44,467 nucleotides of DNA from Streptomyces diastatochromogenes (GTDB lineage Bacteria; Actinomycetota; Actinomycetes; Streptomycetales; Streptomycetaceae): the NCBI GenBank assembly GCA_001550305.1, contig LRTP01000336.1, forward strand, positions 1 through 44,467. Direction: 5' to 3'. Below, in pieces: positions 35,990 to 44,385 of this stretch. The notes beneath the pieces were generated by a model. The model was not told the DNA's origin and ran no database searches. It worked only from the letters and a program-made list of their open reading frames with translations. How positions within the stretch are numbered: position 1 is the first letter of the stretch; each line of letters begins with the position of its first letter. The position numbers were made by a program, and so were the translations under genes.

Positions 35990-36271
35990 GAGGAACTCCT
36001 CCCGGTACGGCGCCCGCGTCGACTCTCCGGATCACACTCGTTCAGGTAGGGGTGGGACCTCCGCCGGTTTCCCACCCGTGCGCACGGAAGATCTCGAGCA
36101 CTCCCCAGGGTGACGAACCGGGTGCCTCCACGCCTGCGCCTGGCGAGTCAGGAATGCACGGGTCCGGTCGCCCCACGAGTACGAGAGGAAGAATCCGAAC
36201 ATCTCGGATGAGCCGGCCCGAGAGCGGGTACCACCGCTCGCCTGTAGGCTCGGGTAGAACGGAGTGATCCC
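35990..36271. other. Divergent intergenic region between dnaK and the GAF-PucR regulator
   Basis: It should contain the operon promoter and the regulator's promoter. I looked for HspR sites (CTTGAGT-N7-ACTCAAG) and CIRCE (TTAGCACTC-N9-GAGTGCTAA) and saw neither; CGAGCACTC near 36095 matches only one CIRCE half. No clear -10/-35 could be assigned. Confidence 0.5.
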
Positions 36272-38053
36272 ATGGCCAGCAGCCGGGCGCACAATCTGTA
36301 CCGCCGCTGCTCCGACCGGAAGGGCAGCCCCCCGCGGGGCAGCGGCGGGCGGCACCCCACGGCCGCGCGGAGAGGGCCCCGCCCACCCGCTCCAACCCTG
36401 GTCGATCATGCCCTCCGCGAACTGATGGCGCTCTCCCGCGCCCTGTTCGACACCCCGGACGAAGACGAGATCCTGCGCCTGGCCATGGACCACATAGCCG
36501 CCGCAGGGCCATACAGCGCCGAGGCCGGATACCTCAAGGTGGACGGCGACCTGGTCCCCAGCCCGAGGAACCGGCAGACGCATGCCGCGGCCGTGAACCG
36601 GAGGGTGCGGGAGCTGGCCGGGCAGGACGGCCCTGTGACCGTACCCGGCAGGCCCTGGGGCCGGGCCCTGGGGCTACGCGGACTTGACAGACTCCACGGC
36701 TACCTCGTGGTGACGTCCCGCTCCCGGCCCACCGAGGCCGAGCGCTCCCTGCTCGCCACACTCGTCCGGCACACCGCTGCTGCACTGTCAGTCGCCTTCG
36801 CATACCGACGCCAACGCGAGGACGCGCTTGAGCTGCACCGACTGAGGGACGAACGCACAGCCCTCCAGCGGCAGCAGATCTCCGTCGTGGCCGAGCTGAG
36901 GTACCAGCGGGCCGTTCACGCGCTCATGGCCGACGTCGCTGCCTCGAGCGGCGGCGAGGAAGCCATCACCCGCGCGCTGCACAGGCTCACTGGATTCCCC
37001 GCTCTGGTCGAGGACCGCTTCGGTCGGCTGAGGTCCTGGACCGGCCCCAGCCGCCCCGACCCCTATCCCGAGCCTGACCCCGTGCGCCAGGACGAAATGC
37101 TGCACGCCGTCGCCCGTCAGGCCGGGCCGGTGCGGATAAAGGACCGGCTGATCACCCTGGTCCGCCCGCACGGCGAGATCCTGGGCGTGCTGGCCCTGGT
37201 CGATGCCCGGGACGAGGCCGACGAGCACACCGTGCTCGCGCTGGAACACGCCGCCGCGTCGCTCGCCCCGGAGCTGGCGCACCTGCGCAATCTGGCCGAA
37301 GTGGAGCTGAGGCTGCACCGCGGGCTGGTCGACGACCTCCTGGCAGGGACGGACGAGGGGAGCGCCTACGCCCGGTCCGAGGCAGTCGGACACGACCTGC
37401 ACCGCAGCCACTACATCGTCGTGGTGCAGTGGCCGAACCGGACTGTGGACGATTCCTTCGCGCAGACCGTGGGACGGGCGGCCTCTGCCGTGGGCATGCG
37501 CTCGCTGCTGACCCGACGTTCCGACCACGTGGTCCTGGTCGCCGACGACAGGCCGCACGCCCGCGCGTTGTACGAGGCGCTCGCCCGGGAGACCGGGACA
37601 CGGTCCGGGACGATCGGGGTGAGCGCCCCTTGCGACTCCCTGGGTGACATCCCCCACCACTACCAGGAGGCGCAGCGCGCCCTGGAAGTACGCCGCCACT
37701 CCCGCGAGCACTACGGCACGACGTTCTTCGACGAGCTCGGCCTCTACCGCATCCTGGGGCCGGGCAACGATTACCGGGAACTGGAGACGTTCGTCCAGGA
37801 GTGGCTCGGGCAGCTCATCGACTACGACTCCCGGCACCACACGGCCATGGTGGAGACCCTGTCCCGGTACTTCGACTGCGGCGGCAACTACGACGAGGCC
37901 GCGGACTCCCTCGCGATCCACCGCAGCACGCTGCGCTATCGGCTCCAGCGCATCCGCGACATCAGCGGCAACGACCTCGCGAACGTCGAGGACCGGCTGA
38001 ACCTCCAGGTGGCGACCCGAGTGTGGAAGATCGTGCTGGGCGGCCCCGGCTGA
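36272..38053 (+). CDS. GAF-domain PucR-type transcriptional regulator
   Basis: The 593-residue regulator has a basic, disordered N-terminus (about 1-40), a GAF domain at about 45-180 (LMALSRALFDTPDEDEILRL), a second sensor-like segment at about 210-350 and a C-terminal PucR helix-turn-helix at about 525-575 (AADSLAIHRSTLRYRLQRIR). GAF domains bind small molecules or sense redox state; the ligand is unknown. GGAG precedes the ATG. It is divergent from dnaK with 282 bases between, so it is a candidate regulator of the chaperone operon, although PucR proteins often act on other targets. Confidence 0.87.
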   Translation: MASSRAHNLYRRCSDRKGSPPRGSGGRHPTAARRGPRPPAPTLVDHALRELMALSRALFDTPDEDEILRLAMDHIAAAGPYSAEAGYLKVDGDLVPSPRNRQTHAAAVNRRVRELAGQDGPVTVPGRPWGRALGLRGLDRLHGYLVVTSRSRPTEAERSLLATLVRHTAAALSVAFAYRRQREDALELHRLRDERTALQRQQISVVAELRYQRAVHALMADVAASSGGEEAITRALHRLTGFPALVEDRFGRLRSWTGPSRPDPYPEPDPVRQDEMLHAVARQAGPVRIKDRLITLVRPHGEILGVLALVDARDEADEHTVLALEHAAASLAPELAHLRNLAEVELRLHRGLVDDLLAGTDEGSAYARSEAVGHDLHRSHYIVVVQWPNRTVDDSFAQTVGRAASAVGMRSLLTRRSDHVVLVADDRPHARALYEALARETGTRSGTIGVSAPCDSLGDIPHHYQEAQRALEVRRHSREHYGTTFFDELGLYRILGPGNDYRELETFVQEWLGQLIDYDSRHHTAMVETLSRYFDCGGNYDEAADSLAIHRSTLRYRLQRIRDISGNDLANVEDRLNLQVATRVWKIVLGGPG

Positions 38054-38072
38054 TGCCCGCTAGAAATGTTGT

Positions 38073-38354
38073 GTGAGCGGTGCCAGCGGCAGTTGGGCGG
38101 GCTGCCCTGTTACAGAGCTGCAGTGGGTGGGTGGTTCTTCCTCGGTTGATCAACGTCGCGCCAGAAGACGGGGGCCTTGGTTCATCACCGCCATCGCGAT
38201 GATCGGCGGGGCCTTCGGCACCAGCCTCGAAGGGGCCGAGAAGGTGTCCGACGCCGCCTGTGGACGACGGCAGCCTGAGCGTCAGCGGATGCTGCGGCAG
38301 ATGTCGCGGCCGGAGCGAGGCGCACGCAGGGGGCCGGACACCACCGACGGGTGA
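38073..38354 (+). CDS. Possible C-terminal membrane-protein fragment
   Basis: A 93-codon frame from GTG 38073 has a coherent second half: RRRGPWFITAIAMIGGAFGT, then SLEGAEKVSDAACGRRQPER, one membrane helix followed by a basic tail. The first 25 codons look non-coding. It may be the tail of a permease or hypothetical membrane gene left after deletion. Low support. Confidence 0.35.
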   Translation: MSGASGSWAGCPVTELQWVGGSSSVDQRRARRRGPWFITAIAMIGGAFGTSLEGAEKVSDAACGRRQPERQRMLRQMSRPERGARRGPDTTDG

Positions 38355-38380
38355 CGTCCGGGCCGCGGCCCGGGCGTCAC
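38351..38380 (-). terminator. Long GC-rich hairpin overlapping the lysR stop
   Basis: The sequence from GTGACG at 38351 to CGTCAC at 38380 is an inverted repeat of about 14 base pairs (one T-G mismatch) with core CCGGGCCGCGGCCCGG. It includes the stop codon of the lysR-type gene and probably terminates both converging transcripts. Confidence 0.7.
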
Positions 38381-39267
38381 AGGGGGATGACGTGGAGGTC
38401 GACCAGGTCGAGCAGCGCCCGCAGGGCCGAGCTGGGCCGCCGGGTCGACGACGTGCCCAGATGCATGCTCCAGCGGAGCATGGTGCCGTGGACGTCCAGG
38501 ACGTGCAGGCCCGGGGTGCGGGCAACGGCGAACGCGGGCAGGAAGGCGATGCCCAGACCGTGCCGGACCAGTGCCGCCCCCATGTCGATGTCGGGCACTT
38601 CCAGTGCCACCCGGCGTACGACGCCCGCCACCGCGAACGCCCGGTCGACCACCTCGCGGTTGCCGTAGCCCGGCGGGAAGTCCACGAAGGGCTCCTCCGC
38701 GAGGTCCGCAAGTGCCACCTTTCCCCGCTGCGCGAGCGGATGGGCGGCGCTCACCACCAGGACGAGAGGCACGGTGGCCAGCTCCCGTGCGTCGATCCCG
38801 GCGGGTTTGTGCTCAGGCAGCGACAGGAAGGCCACGTCCAGGTCCCCGCTGAGCAGTGCGTGCGCCAGTCCCGCCGACCCGGTCGTCGCCAGCCGTAGCC
38901 GGACGTCGATCGCCGGATGCCGCGCGTGCAGCTGCCCGAGGAGCGCAGGCAGGTCCACCACCTCGACCGAGGCCATGGCGCCCACATTCACCGTGCCGCG
39001 CAGCGTGTCCTGCGCGGCGCGCACGGCGTCCTGGGCCGCCTGGGCGGCGTCCAGGGTGGTCCGAGCCTCCGGCAGCAGCGCCGCGCCCGCCCCGGTGAGC
39101 CGGACCTGCTGCGACGAGCGCTCGAACAGCGCGCAGCCGAGATCGCGCTCCAGAGAGCGGATCGCGGCGGACACCCCGGACTGCACCACGTGCAGCCGAC
39201 GGGCGGCACGCGTGAAACTCAGCTCCTCGGCGACCGCGATGAAGTGCTCCAGCTGACGTAGCTCCAC
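38377..39267 (-). CDS. LysR-family transcriptional regulator
   Basis: The 296-residue protein starts with GTG 39267, giving the usual ELRQLEHFIAVAEELSFTRA. The helix-turn-helix is at about 15-60 (AARRLHVVQSGVSAAIRSLE, RDLGCALFERSSQQVRLTGA). The periplasmic-binding-protein-like sensor domain (GTVNVGAMASVEVVDLPALL; FVDFPPGYGNREVVD) follows. It is divergent from an MFS gene, 80 bases apart, with a T-N11-A site between; LysR proteins commonly activate the divergent gene and repress themselves. The inducer may be the transporter substrate. Confidence 0.93.
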   Translation of the reverse strand: MELRQLEHFIAVAEELSFTRAARRLHVVQSGVSAAIRSLERDLGCALFERSSQQVRLTGAGAALLPEARTTLDAAQAAQDAVRAAQDTLRGTVNVGAMASVEVVDLPALLGQLHARHPAIDVRLRLATTGSAGLAHALLSGDLDVAFLSLPEHKPAGIDARELATVPLVLVVSAAHPLAQRGKVALADLAEEPFVDFPPGYGNREVVDRAFAVAGVVRRVALEVPDIDMGAALVRHGLGIAFLPAFAVARTPGLHVLDVHGTMLRWSMHLGTSSTRRPSSALRALLDLVDLHVIPL

Positions 39268-39287
39268 ACGAGAAGTATCACTCGCAT

Positions 39288-39302
39288 TGCTCGAGCTCAG
39301 CA
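39288..39302. promoter_or_regulatory. LysR-type T-N11-A box
   Basis: TGCTCGAGCTCAGCA lies in the 80-base gap between the divergent lysR and MFS genes. It has the T-N11-A form, with TGCT/AGCA arms around a GAGCTC core. It is a good recognition-site candidate for the adjacent regulator. Confidence 0.5.
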
Positions 39303-39347
39303 AAAACATTCGTTGGCACTGATCCCGGCTGGTGAGGAGGATGGAAG

Positions 39348-40721
39348 GTGCCATCCACTTCCGCCCGAGGAGGGGTACCCCTGCCTGCCGTCCCGACGCC
39401 GCTGAGCCGTCCCACAGCCGACGCTCCCGATGACCCGACCCACCGGATCCCAGGACCCGCTCCCGCCGACCTGTTGCCCCGCGCCCCCGCCCGGCGCCGT
39501 GCCTCGCACACGACCGGCTTCTGGTTCGTGGCGGTGGCCTTCACCGTGCTGATGGCCTTCGGCACCGCGCCGACCCCGCTGTGGCCGCTGTACGAGGCCC
39601 GGGACCACTTCGGCGCGACCACGGTCACGGTGGCGTACGCCTCGATGGTCGTGGGCGCAGCGGCCGCCTTCCTCGGACTGGGACACCTGTCGGACCGGCT
39701 CGGCCGGCGGCGCATCATCGTCCCGGCGCTGCTGGTCGGCATCGTCGCGTCGGTCGTACTGATCGTGTGGCGGGACCTGCCGGGGCTGATCGCGGGCAGG
39801 ATCCTGAACGGCGTCGGACTGGGGCTGATGGCCTCGACCGCGACGACGTACCTGCACGACCTCCACCACGAGGCCCGTCCGGAACGGACGGGTTCGGTGC
39901 TGCCCGGCATCGTGGCCACCGCCGCCAACCTCGGCGGCCTGGCCTCAGGCCCCCTGGTCGCCGGAGCCGCCGCCGAGTGGCTTCCCACGCCCCTGATCAC
40001 CACCCAGGCGATCTTCACGCTCGCCATGGCAGTGTGCCTGGTGCTGGTGTTGTCCACCCCGGAGACCGTGGACCTGGAGCTGCCCGCGGCCGAACCGCCC
40101 AGCAGGTTCGTCCTGCGCCCCGGCGGCGGGCGGACGTTCGGCGCGGCCGGCGCGCTGGGCGCCTTCGCCTTCGCGATCCTCGGCCTGATCTCCTCCCTCG
40201 GGGCGAGCGTGCTCCACGGCACCCTGCACACCGACTCGCACCTCGTGGTCGGCCTGGCTGCCTTTCTCATGTTCGGTTCCGCGGCGGCCGCCCAGCTGGT
40301 GCTGGGCCGCCTCCCACTACCCCGGGTCCTGACCGTGGGGGCAGTGGTCTTCCCGGTCGGCCTGGTCCTCTGCGCCGTCGCCCTCTACCACCCGGCGCTC
40401 TGGCTCTACCTGGTCGCCGTGTCCCTGTCGGGAGCCGGCTCCGGACTGCTGTTCAAGGGAGGCGTCGAACGTGCCGTTTCCGTGGCCGAGCCCGCCTCAC
40501 GCGCGGGGGTCCTCGCCGTGTTCTTCGTCGTCGCGTACCTGGGAATGGGCCTGCCCTCCGTCCTGTTCAGCATCGCCCTGCGGCATTTCGCCGTGCAGAC
40601 CGCGATGATCGGCTTCGCCACGGTCCTCTCCTGCGGCGCCGTTGTGTCGGTCGCCGTCGCGTTGCGCGACCGCGCACCCGGTCCCGGAACGCTCTCGGCG
40701 CAGTCCGCTCGCCCCTCCTGA
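39348..40721 (+). CDS. MFS transporter
   Basis: The 457-residue transporter has a long hydrophilic N-terminus (about 1-60) and twelve predicted helices, beginning with HTTGFWFVAVAFTVLMAFGT. The MFS loop 2-3 signature is GHLSDRLGRRRIIV. It resembles sugar/drug proton antiporters of Streptomyces; the substrate is unknown. GTG 39348 is preceded by AGGAGG at 39335-39340 with seven bases spacing. Divergent from lysR, so probably under its control. It may export a compound relevant to the following aldo-keto reductase, but the gap of about 100 bases leaves this open. Confidence 0.92.
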   Translation: MPSTSARGGVPLPAVPTPLSRPTADAPDDPTHRIPGPAPADLLPRAPARRRASHTTGFWFVAVAFTVLMAFGTAPTPLWPLYEARDHFGATTVTVAYASMVVGAAAAFLGLGHLSDRLGRRRIIVPALLVGIVASVVLIVWRDLPGLIAGRILNGVGLGLMASTATTYLHDLHHEARPERTGSVLPGIVATAANLGGLASGPLVAGAAAEWLPTPLITTQAIFTLAMAVCLVLVLSTPETVDLELPAAEPPSRFVLRPGGGRTFGAAGALGAFAFAILGLISSLGASVLHGTLHTDSHLVVGLAAFLMFGSAAAAQLVLGRLPLPRVLTVGAVVFPVGLVLCAVALYHPALWLYLVAVSLSGAGSGLLFKGGVERAVSVAEPASRAGVLAVFFVVAYLGMGLPSVLFSIALRHFAVQTAMIGFATVLSCGAVVSVAVALRDRAPGPGTLSAQSARPS

Positions 40722-40823
40722 CCTCCCTGCGGCGCATGCGACACCGGTTGTCCGGGAGGCGCGGACCTGGGCACTCGGTGCGGGCGCGAGTAACACGGAT
40801 CCGCGGCAGACGGGAGGCCCGAG

Positions 40824-41669
40824 ATGTCTGTGGAATCGGCCAGAACGATCGCGCTCCCCTCCGGTGAGGAGATCGCGGCGCTCGGGCAGGGCACCTGGTA
40901 CCTGGGCGAGGAACCGGCCCGGCGTGAACAGGAGATCGCCGCGCTGCGGCTGGGCGTGGACCTGGGCATGACCGTCGTCGACACGGCGGAGATGTACGGC
41001 GACGGCGCAGCCGAGGAGCTCGTCGGGGAGGCCCTCCGGGGACGCGGGGAGGAGGTCTTCCTCGTCAGCAAGGTGCTGCCCGGCCACGCCGACCGGAAGG
41101 GCACCGTCGCCGCCTGCGAGGGCAGCCTGCGGCGGCTCCGTGCGGAACGGCTGGACCTCTACCTGCTGCACTGGCGGGGACGGTGGCCACTTGAGGAGAC
41201 CCTTGCGGGATTCACCGACCTGATGGAGGTGGAGAAGATCCGTTACTGGGGCGTGAGCAATCTGGACGTCGCCGACATGGTCGAGCTGACCACCCTCCCC
41301 GGTGGCGACGCAGTGGCCGTCGACCAGGTGCTGTACAACCTCTCCCGGCGCGGCATCGAGTGGGATCTGCTCCCCGGGTGCCGCGAGGCCGGGGTGACGG
41401 TCATGGCCTACTCCCCGATCGAGCAGGGGCGACTCCTGAAGGTCGAGGCACTGGGTGCCGTGGCCCGGGCCCTCGGAGCCACGCCGGCCCAGGTGGCACT
41501 CGCCTGGGTGCTGGAACAGGGGGTGGCCGCTATTCCGCGTTCCGGATCACCCGACCACGTTCGGCAGAACCGCGGCGCAGCGGACCTCCACCTTCCCACC
41601 GAGGCTCTCGACGCCCTCGACGAGGCGTTCCCGCCGCCCAGCGGGCCCACGCCTCTGGAGATGCTCTGA
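40824..41669 (+). CDS. Aldo/keto reductase
   Basis: The 281-residue TIM-barrel NADPH-dependent oxidoreductase carries the catalytic tetrad: D and Y in TVVDTAEMYGDG, K in VFLVSKVLP and H in DLYLLHWRG. VSNLDVADM and IPRSGSPDHVRQNRGA are the cofactor region, the latter binding the NADPH phosphate. It reduces aldehydes or ketones, consistent with detoxification. ATG 40824 has CGGGAGG upstream. A broken FMN reductase follows after 13 bases, so they were probably cotranscribed. Confidence 0.93.
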   Translation: MSVESARTIALPSGEEIAALGQGTWYLGEEPARREQEIAALRLGVDLGMTVVDTAEMYGDGAAEELVGEALRGRGEEVFLVSKVLPGHADRKGTVAACEGSLRRLRAERLDLYLLHWRGRWPLEETLAGFTDLMEVEKIRYWGVSNLDVADMVELTTLPGGDAVAVDQVLYNLSRRGIEWDLLPGCREAGVTVMAYSPIEQGRLLKVEALGAVARALGATPAQVALAWVLEQGVAAIPRSGSPDHVRQNRGAADLHLPTEALDALDEAFPPPSGPTPLEML

Positions 41670-41682
41670 AGAAGTTGACAGG

Positions 41683-41905
41683 ATGGCGCGCCCCCCGCTC
41701 GTCGTCGGAATGGGGGTTCGCTGCGCACCCCGTCGACCAGCTTCACCGCACTGTGTGTCGCGGTCGAGGGGGCCGCCGATGCGGGTGCCGACAGCCAGGT
41801 GATCGACCTCAAGCGGTTGGATCTTCCGTTCTACACGTCCGAGCACGGGATCCCTCCGTCCGCCCGCCGGCTTGCGGACACCGTTCAGGCCGCCGACGCC
41901 AGAGA
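41683..41905 (+). pseudogene. NADPH-dependent FMN reductase, frameshifted and truncated
   Basis: ATG 41683 starts MARPPLVVGMG, then the frame breaks in a run of five G's near 41709. With one base more the sequence reads GGSLRTPSTSFTALCVAVEG and QVIDLKRLDLPFYTSEHGIP, the flavodoxin-like N-terminal half of NADPH-dependent FMN reductases (GS.R..S phosphate loop, D..DLP.Y). After ARRLADTVQAADA the similarity stops. The C-terminal half is missing. Confidence 0.75.
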
Positions 41906-42408
41906 CCGGCGACCGGGCTGCCCATCTTGCCGCCAAGCCATTGACGTTTTTCCGGCGAAACGGCGGCCGAATTGGCGGTGCCCTGCGGGACGTGAGCCAG
42001 TGAGCGTGCGGACCTGGTGCGCCCAGGAACATTCGTGCAGGAGATGGTGCTGCCACGTACCCACCCGAACACCACGAAACGACGACGGGTGCTCGAGGCG
42101 CAGCGCAAGGCCGGCGATCCACCTGCACCGCAGTCCCGCTTCCCCGAGCTGGTGGTGTCGTCCGGTCAGCAATTCTCGTCCGCGTTGCAACGCCGTGCCG
42201 CCTCCTGCGGACGGACGGTCGTACGGCTGGCCGAGGGATGCCTGCGCACTTCATGCTGCTCTGCCAGGGGAAGAGGGGGTGCCCTTTTTCGGCCTGGGGT
42301 GCGGAGGCGCTCAGCAGGGGGCTGTGCGAATCTCGACCGGGTAACAGCCGATGGCGGCGCGGGCGGGAGCGAACGACGTCGTCCGTTCCCGGTGAGGAGG
42401 CGAGAGGC
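41906..42408. other. Unrecognised sequence upstream of the DUF1931 gene
   Basis: A plus-strand frame with VRPGTFVQEMVLPRTHPNTT has modest coding look around 42010-42170, but no family is recognised and no start is supported. The last part holds the DUF1931 promoter; I could not assign boxes. Confidence 0.35.
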
Positions 42409-42858
42409 ATGACCGTGATGGGTGTGTCGAAGTTCGAGAGGTTCTTCCGCGCCGCCGCAAGCCTCGACGTGGACAGGAACGACCTGAAGCGGTACGGCGA
42501 CTTCGTCGACGCCAAGCTCTACGACCTCCTGGTCGTCGGCCAGGCGTCGGCCAAGGCCAACGGCAGGGACACCGTCGAACCGTGGGACCTGCCGATCACC
42601 AAGGGCCTCCAGGAGTGCATCCACCGGTTCCGGCGGCTCGACGAGGAGGTCGAGCTGAAGCCGATCCTGGAACAGCTCGCCGCGCATCCTCCCCTTGACA
42701 GGACACCCACCCAGGAGACCGAAGAGCGCTACCCCGAGATCATCGGCGGTCTCAGTGTCGCCCTCGCCGAGACGTTCAAAATCATGTATCCGGATGTGAA
42801 GAACCCGCAGACCAGTCACTGGGAGGGCGTGACCGCGGTGTTCGACCGGCTGCTGTAG
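42409..42858 (+). CDS. DUF1931 protein, histone-fold-like
   Basis: The 149-residue protein begins at ATG 42409, eight bases after AGGAGG. It reads VSKFERFFRAAASLDVDRND, LKRYGDFVDAKLYDLLVVGQ, ASAKANGRDTVEPWDLPITK and GGLSVALAETFKIMYPDVKN. DUF1931 proteins of Aquifex and Thermus fold as two histone-fold units in one chain; DNA binding has been suggested for the family, but its function is not settled. The segment ANGRDTVEPWDLPITKGLQE corresponds to the first histone fold's loop 2 and helix 3. In actinobacteria it often sits with stress genes, as here. Confidence 0.88.
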   Translation: MTVMGVSKFERFFRAAASLDVDRNDLKRYGDFVDAKLYDLLVVGQASAKANGRDTVEPWDLPITKGLQECIHRFRRLDEEVELKPILEQLAAHPPLDRTPTQETEERYPEIIGGLSVALAETFKIMYPDVKNPQTSHWEGVTAVFDRLL

Positions 42859-43114
42859 CAGTCGCGCCCCGGTGCATGTTGCCGGACTGAACTGAGATGC
42901 CGGACGGGGGGCGGAAGGTGGAGACTGGGAACCTTCACCGAGGCCCGGGTCGCGCCGCAGGCGCTCGGGGATTCGCGATCGCGGGTTAAGCGCGGCTGGT
43001 CGCCCGGCCAGGAAAATCACACCCCCTTGCCTTCACGTAACGGTGTCTGACTCGGAAGGTCGCTTCGAGGGTCTGTCTCGTCCGGCGATGCTCTGACACG
43101 CCGAGGGAAGACCC

Positions 43115-43534
43115 ATGAAAGCTGCTGTCTACGAGGGATCGCGCGCCGCGAGCGTGAAGAATGTCCCGATACGCATGTCGAAAGGCCCAAGAAGGGCCTG
43201 ACCGCGTTCTGCCTGACCACTCCCCACAAATCCGAGGATGGCCGGCGCCGCCTACGGTTTCGCCGACGTGGGTCCCTACAACGGCGGGCGGGCCGAACTG
43301 CTGCGCGTTACCTGCGGCGACCACAACTGCCTGGTGTTGCCGGAAGAGGCCAGGGAGCGGCGAACCGACTACGTGACGCTCTCCGGCATGTTCCCCACCG
43401 TCTGGCACGCGGCCGAGCCCGCCCGGCGGCCTGGTCCAGGCCGGGAAGGCCGAGCCGTCCTGGATCGTCTCCCTCGAACTCATACTGGACAGCACTTCGA
43501 CGCTCGCGACGACGGCTGGACGAAGGTCGTCCCC
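43115..43534 (+). pseudogene. Zinc-dependent alcohol dehydrogenase, decayed
   Basis: Three parts of one gene remain in different frames. From ATG 43115: MKAAVYEGSRAASVKNVPIR (N-terminus). Then KGLTAFCLTTP and, in another frame, AGAAYGFADVGPYNGGRAEL, LRVTCGDHNCLVLPEEARER and YVTLSGMFPTVWHAAE (structural domain). Finally WIVSLELILDS and QHFDARDDGWTKVV, the family's C-terminus. The catalytic zinc CGSDLH region and the whole NAD-binding Rossmann domain are missing. Multiple frameshifts plus deletions make it inactive. Confidence 0.8.
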
Positions 43535-43694
43535 ACTCGGACGGCACCTTTCACCGACCGCGCGCAGACAGTGCTCGGGGCATCTTCGGACGGGCCTTGC
43601 ACTCCCCGGTCCGGAAAAGAGATGCGGACAGGCCCTGCCGGGTGTCCCTACCGCTCGCGTCGTACAACCAGCGACTCGTGAAGGGAGCCGTACC

Positions 43695-44258
43695 ATGACA
43701 CAGGAACTCCGGGGGATGCGGGTGGGGATTCTGGCCACCGACGGCGTCGAGCGCGTGGAACTTGACCAGCCGCGCGGTGCGTTGCAGGGCGCAGGGGCGA
43801 AGACCGAGATCATCTCGCTCCACCCCGGCGAGATCCAGGCCCGCCAGTTCGACCTCAACGCGGCCGGAACCTTCCCCGTGGACCGCCTGGTCGCCGACGC
43901 CTCCGTCGACGACTACCACGCCCTGCTCCTGCCCGGCGGCACCATGAACCCTGACCAGCTGCGCATGGACCGCGACGCGGTGCAGTTCGTCAAGGACTTC
44001 ATGGCCAGCGGGAAACCGGTCGCATCGATCTGCCACGGCCCGTGGATCCTGGTGGAAGCCGACGCCGTGCGCGGCCGCCGCCTGACGTCCTGGCCCAGCA
44101 TCCGCACCGACCTGCGCAACGCCGGCGCGGAGGTCGTCGACCAGGAGGTGGTCGTCGATGGGCAGCTGGTCACCAGCCGCAGCCCGGCCGACCTGCCCGC
44201 CTTCTGCGCCGCCGTCGTGGAACAGTTCGCCCGGGCGCACCACCCCATGCCCAGCTGA
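43695..44258 (+). CDS. DJ-1/PfpI-family protein (type 1 glutamine amidotransferase-like)
   Basis: The 187-residue protein has the DJ-1/PfpI fold: MRVGILATDGVERVELDQPR with the acidic residue, HALLLPGGTMNPDQLRMDRD, and the nucleophile elbow VASICHGPWILVEAD with Cys and the neighbouring His. DGQLVTSRSPADLPAFCAAV is the C-terminal segment. Members act as general stress proteins, chaperones or deglycases (that activity is debated). AAGGGAG precedes ATG 43695. It fits the stress-gene theme of the region. Confidence 0.92.
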   Translation: MTQELRGMRVGILATDGVERVELDQPRGALQGAGAKTEIISLHPGEIQARQFDLNAAGTFPVDRLVADASVDDYHALLLPGGTMNPDQLRMDRDAVQFVKDFMASGKPVASICHGPWILVEADAVRGRRLTSWPSIRTDLRNAGAEVVDQEVVVDGQLVTSRSPADLPAFCAAVVEQFARAHHPMPS

Positions 44259-44385
44259 CCCGGCGGAATGGGCCCAGACGGGGCACCTCGCGAGCGATAT
44301 CCGCCACAAGCTGGAACGCAGCATCGACGCGCGCGACCCTGCGCCCCGAACCCGGCTGACCGGTGCTCAGCCCCTCGCGCCTTCG

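Noticed and set aside
33563..36049. An 828-codon plus-strand frame opposite grpE and dnaK
   Set aside because: It crosses two confirmed genes on the other strand and has no recognisable domain.
36090..36120. A CIRCE element upstream of dnaK
   Set aside because: Only one half-site (CGAGCACTC) is similar; the second half, nine bases on, does not match.
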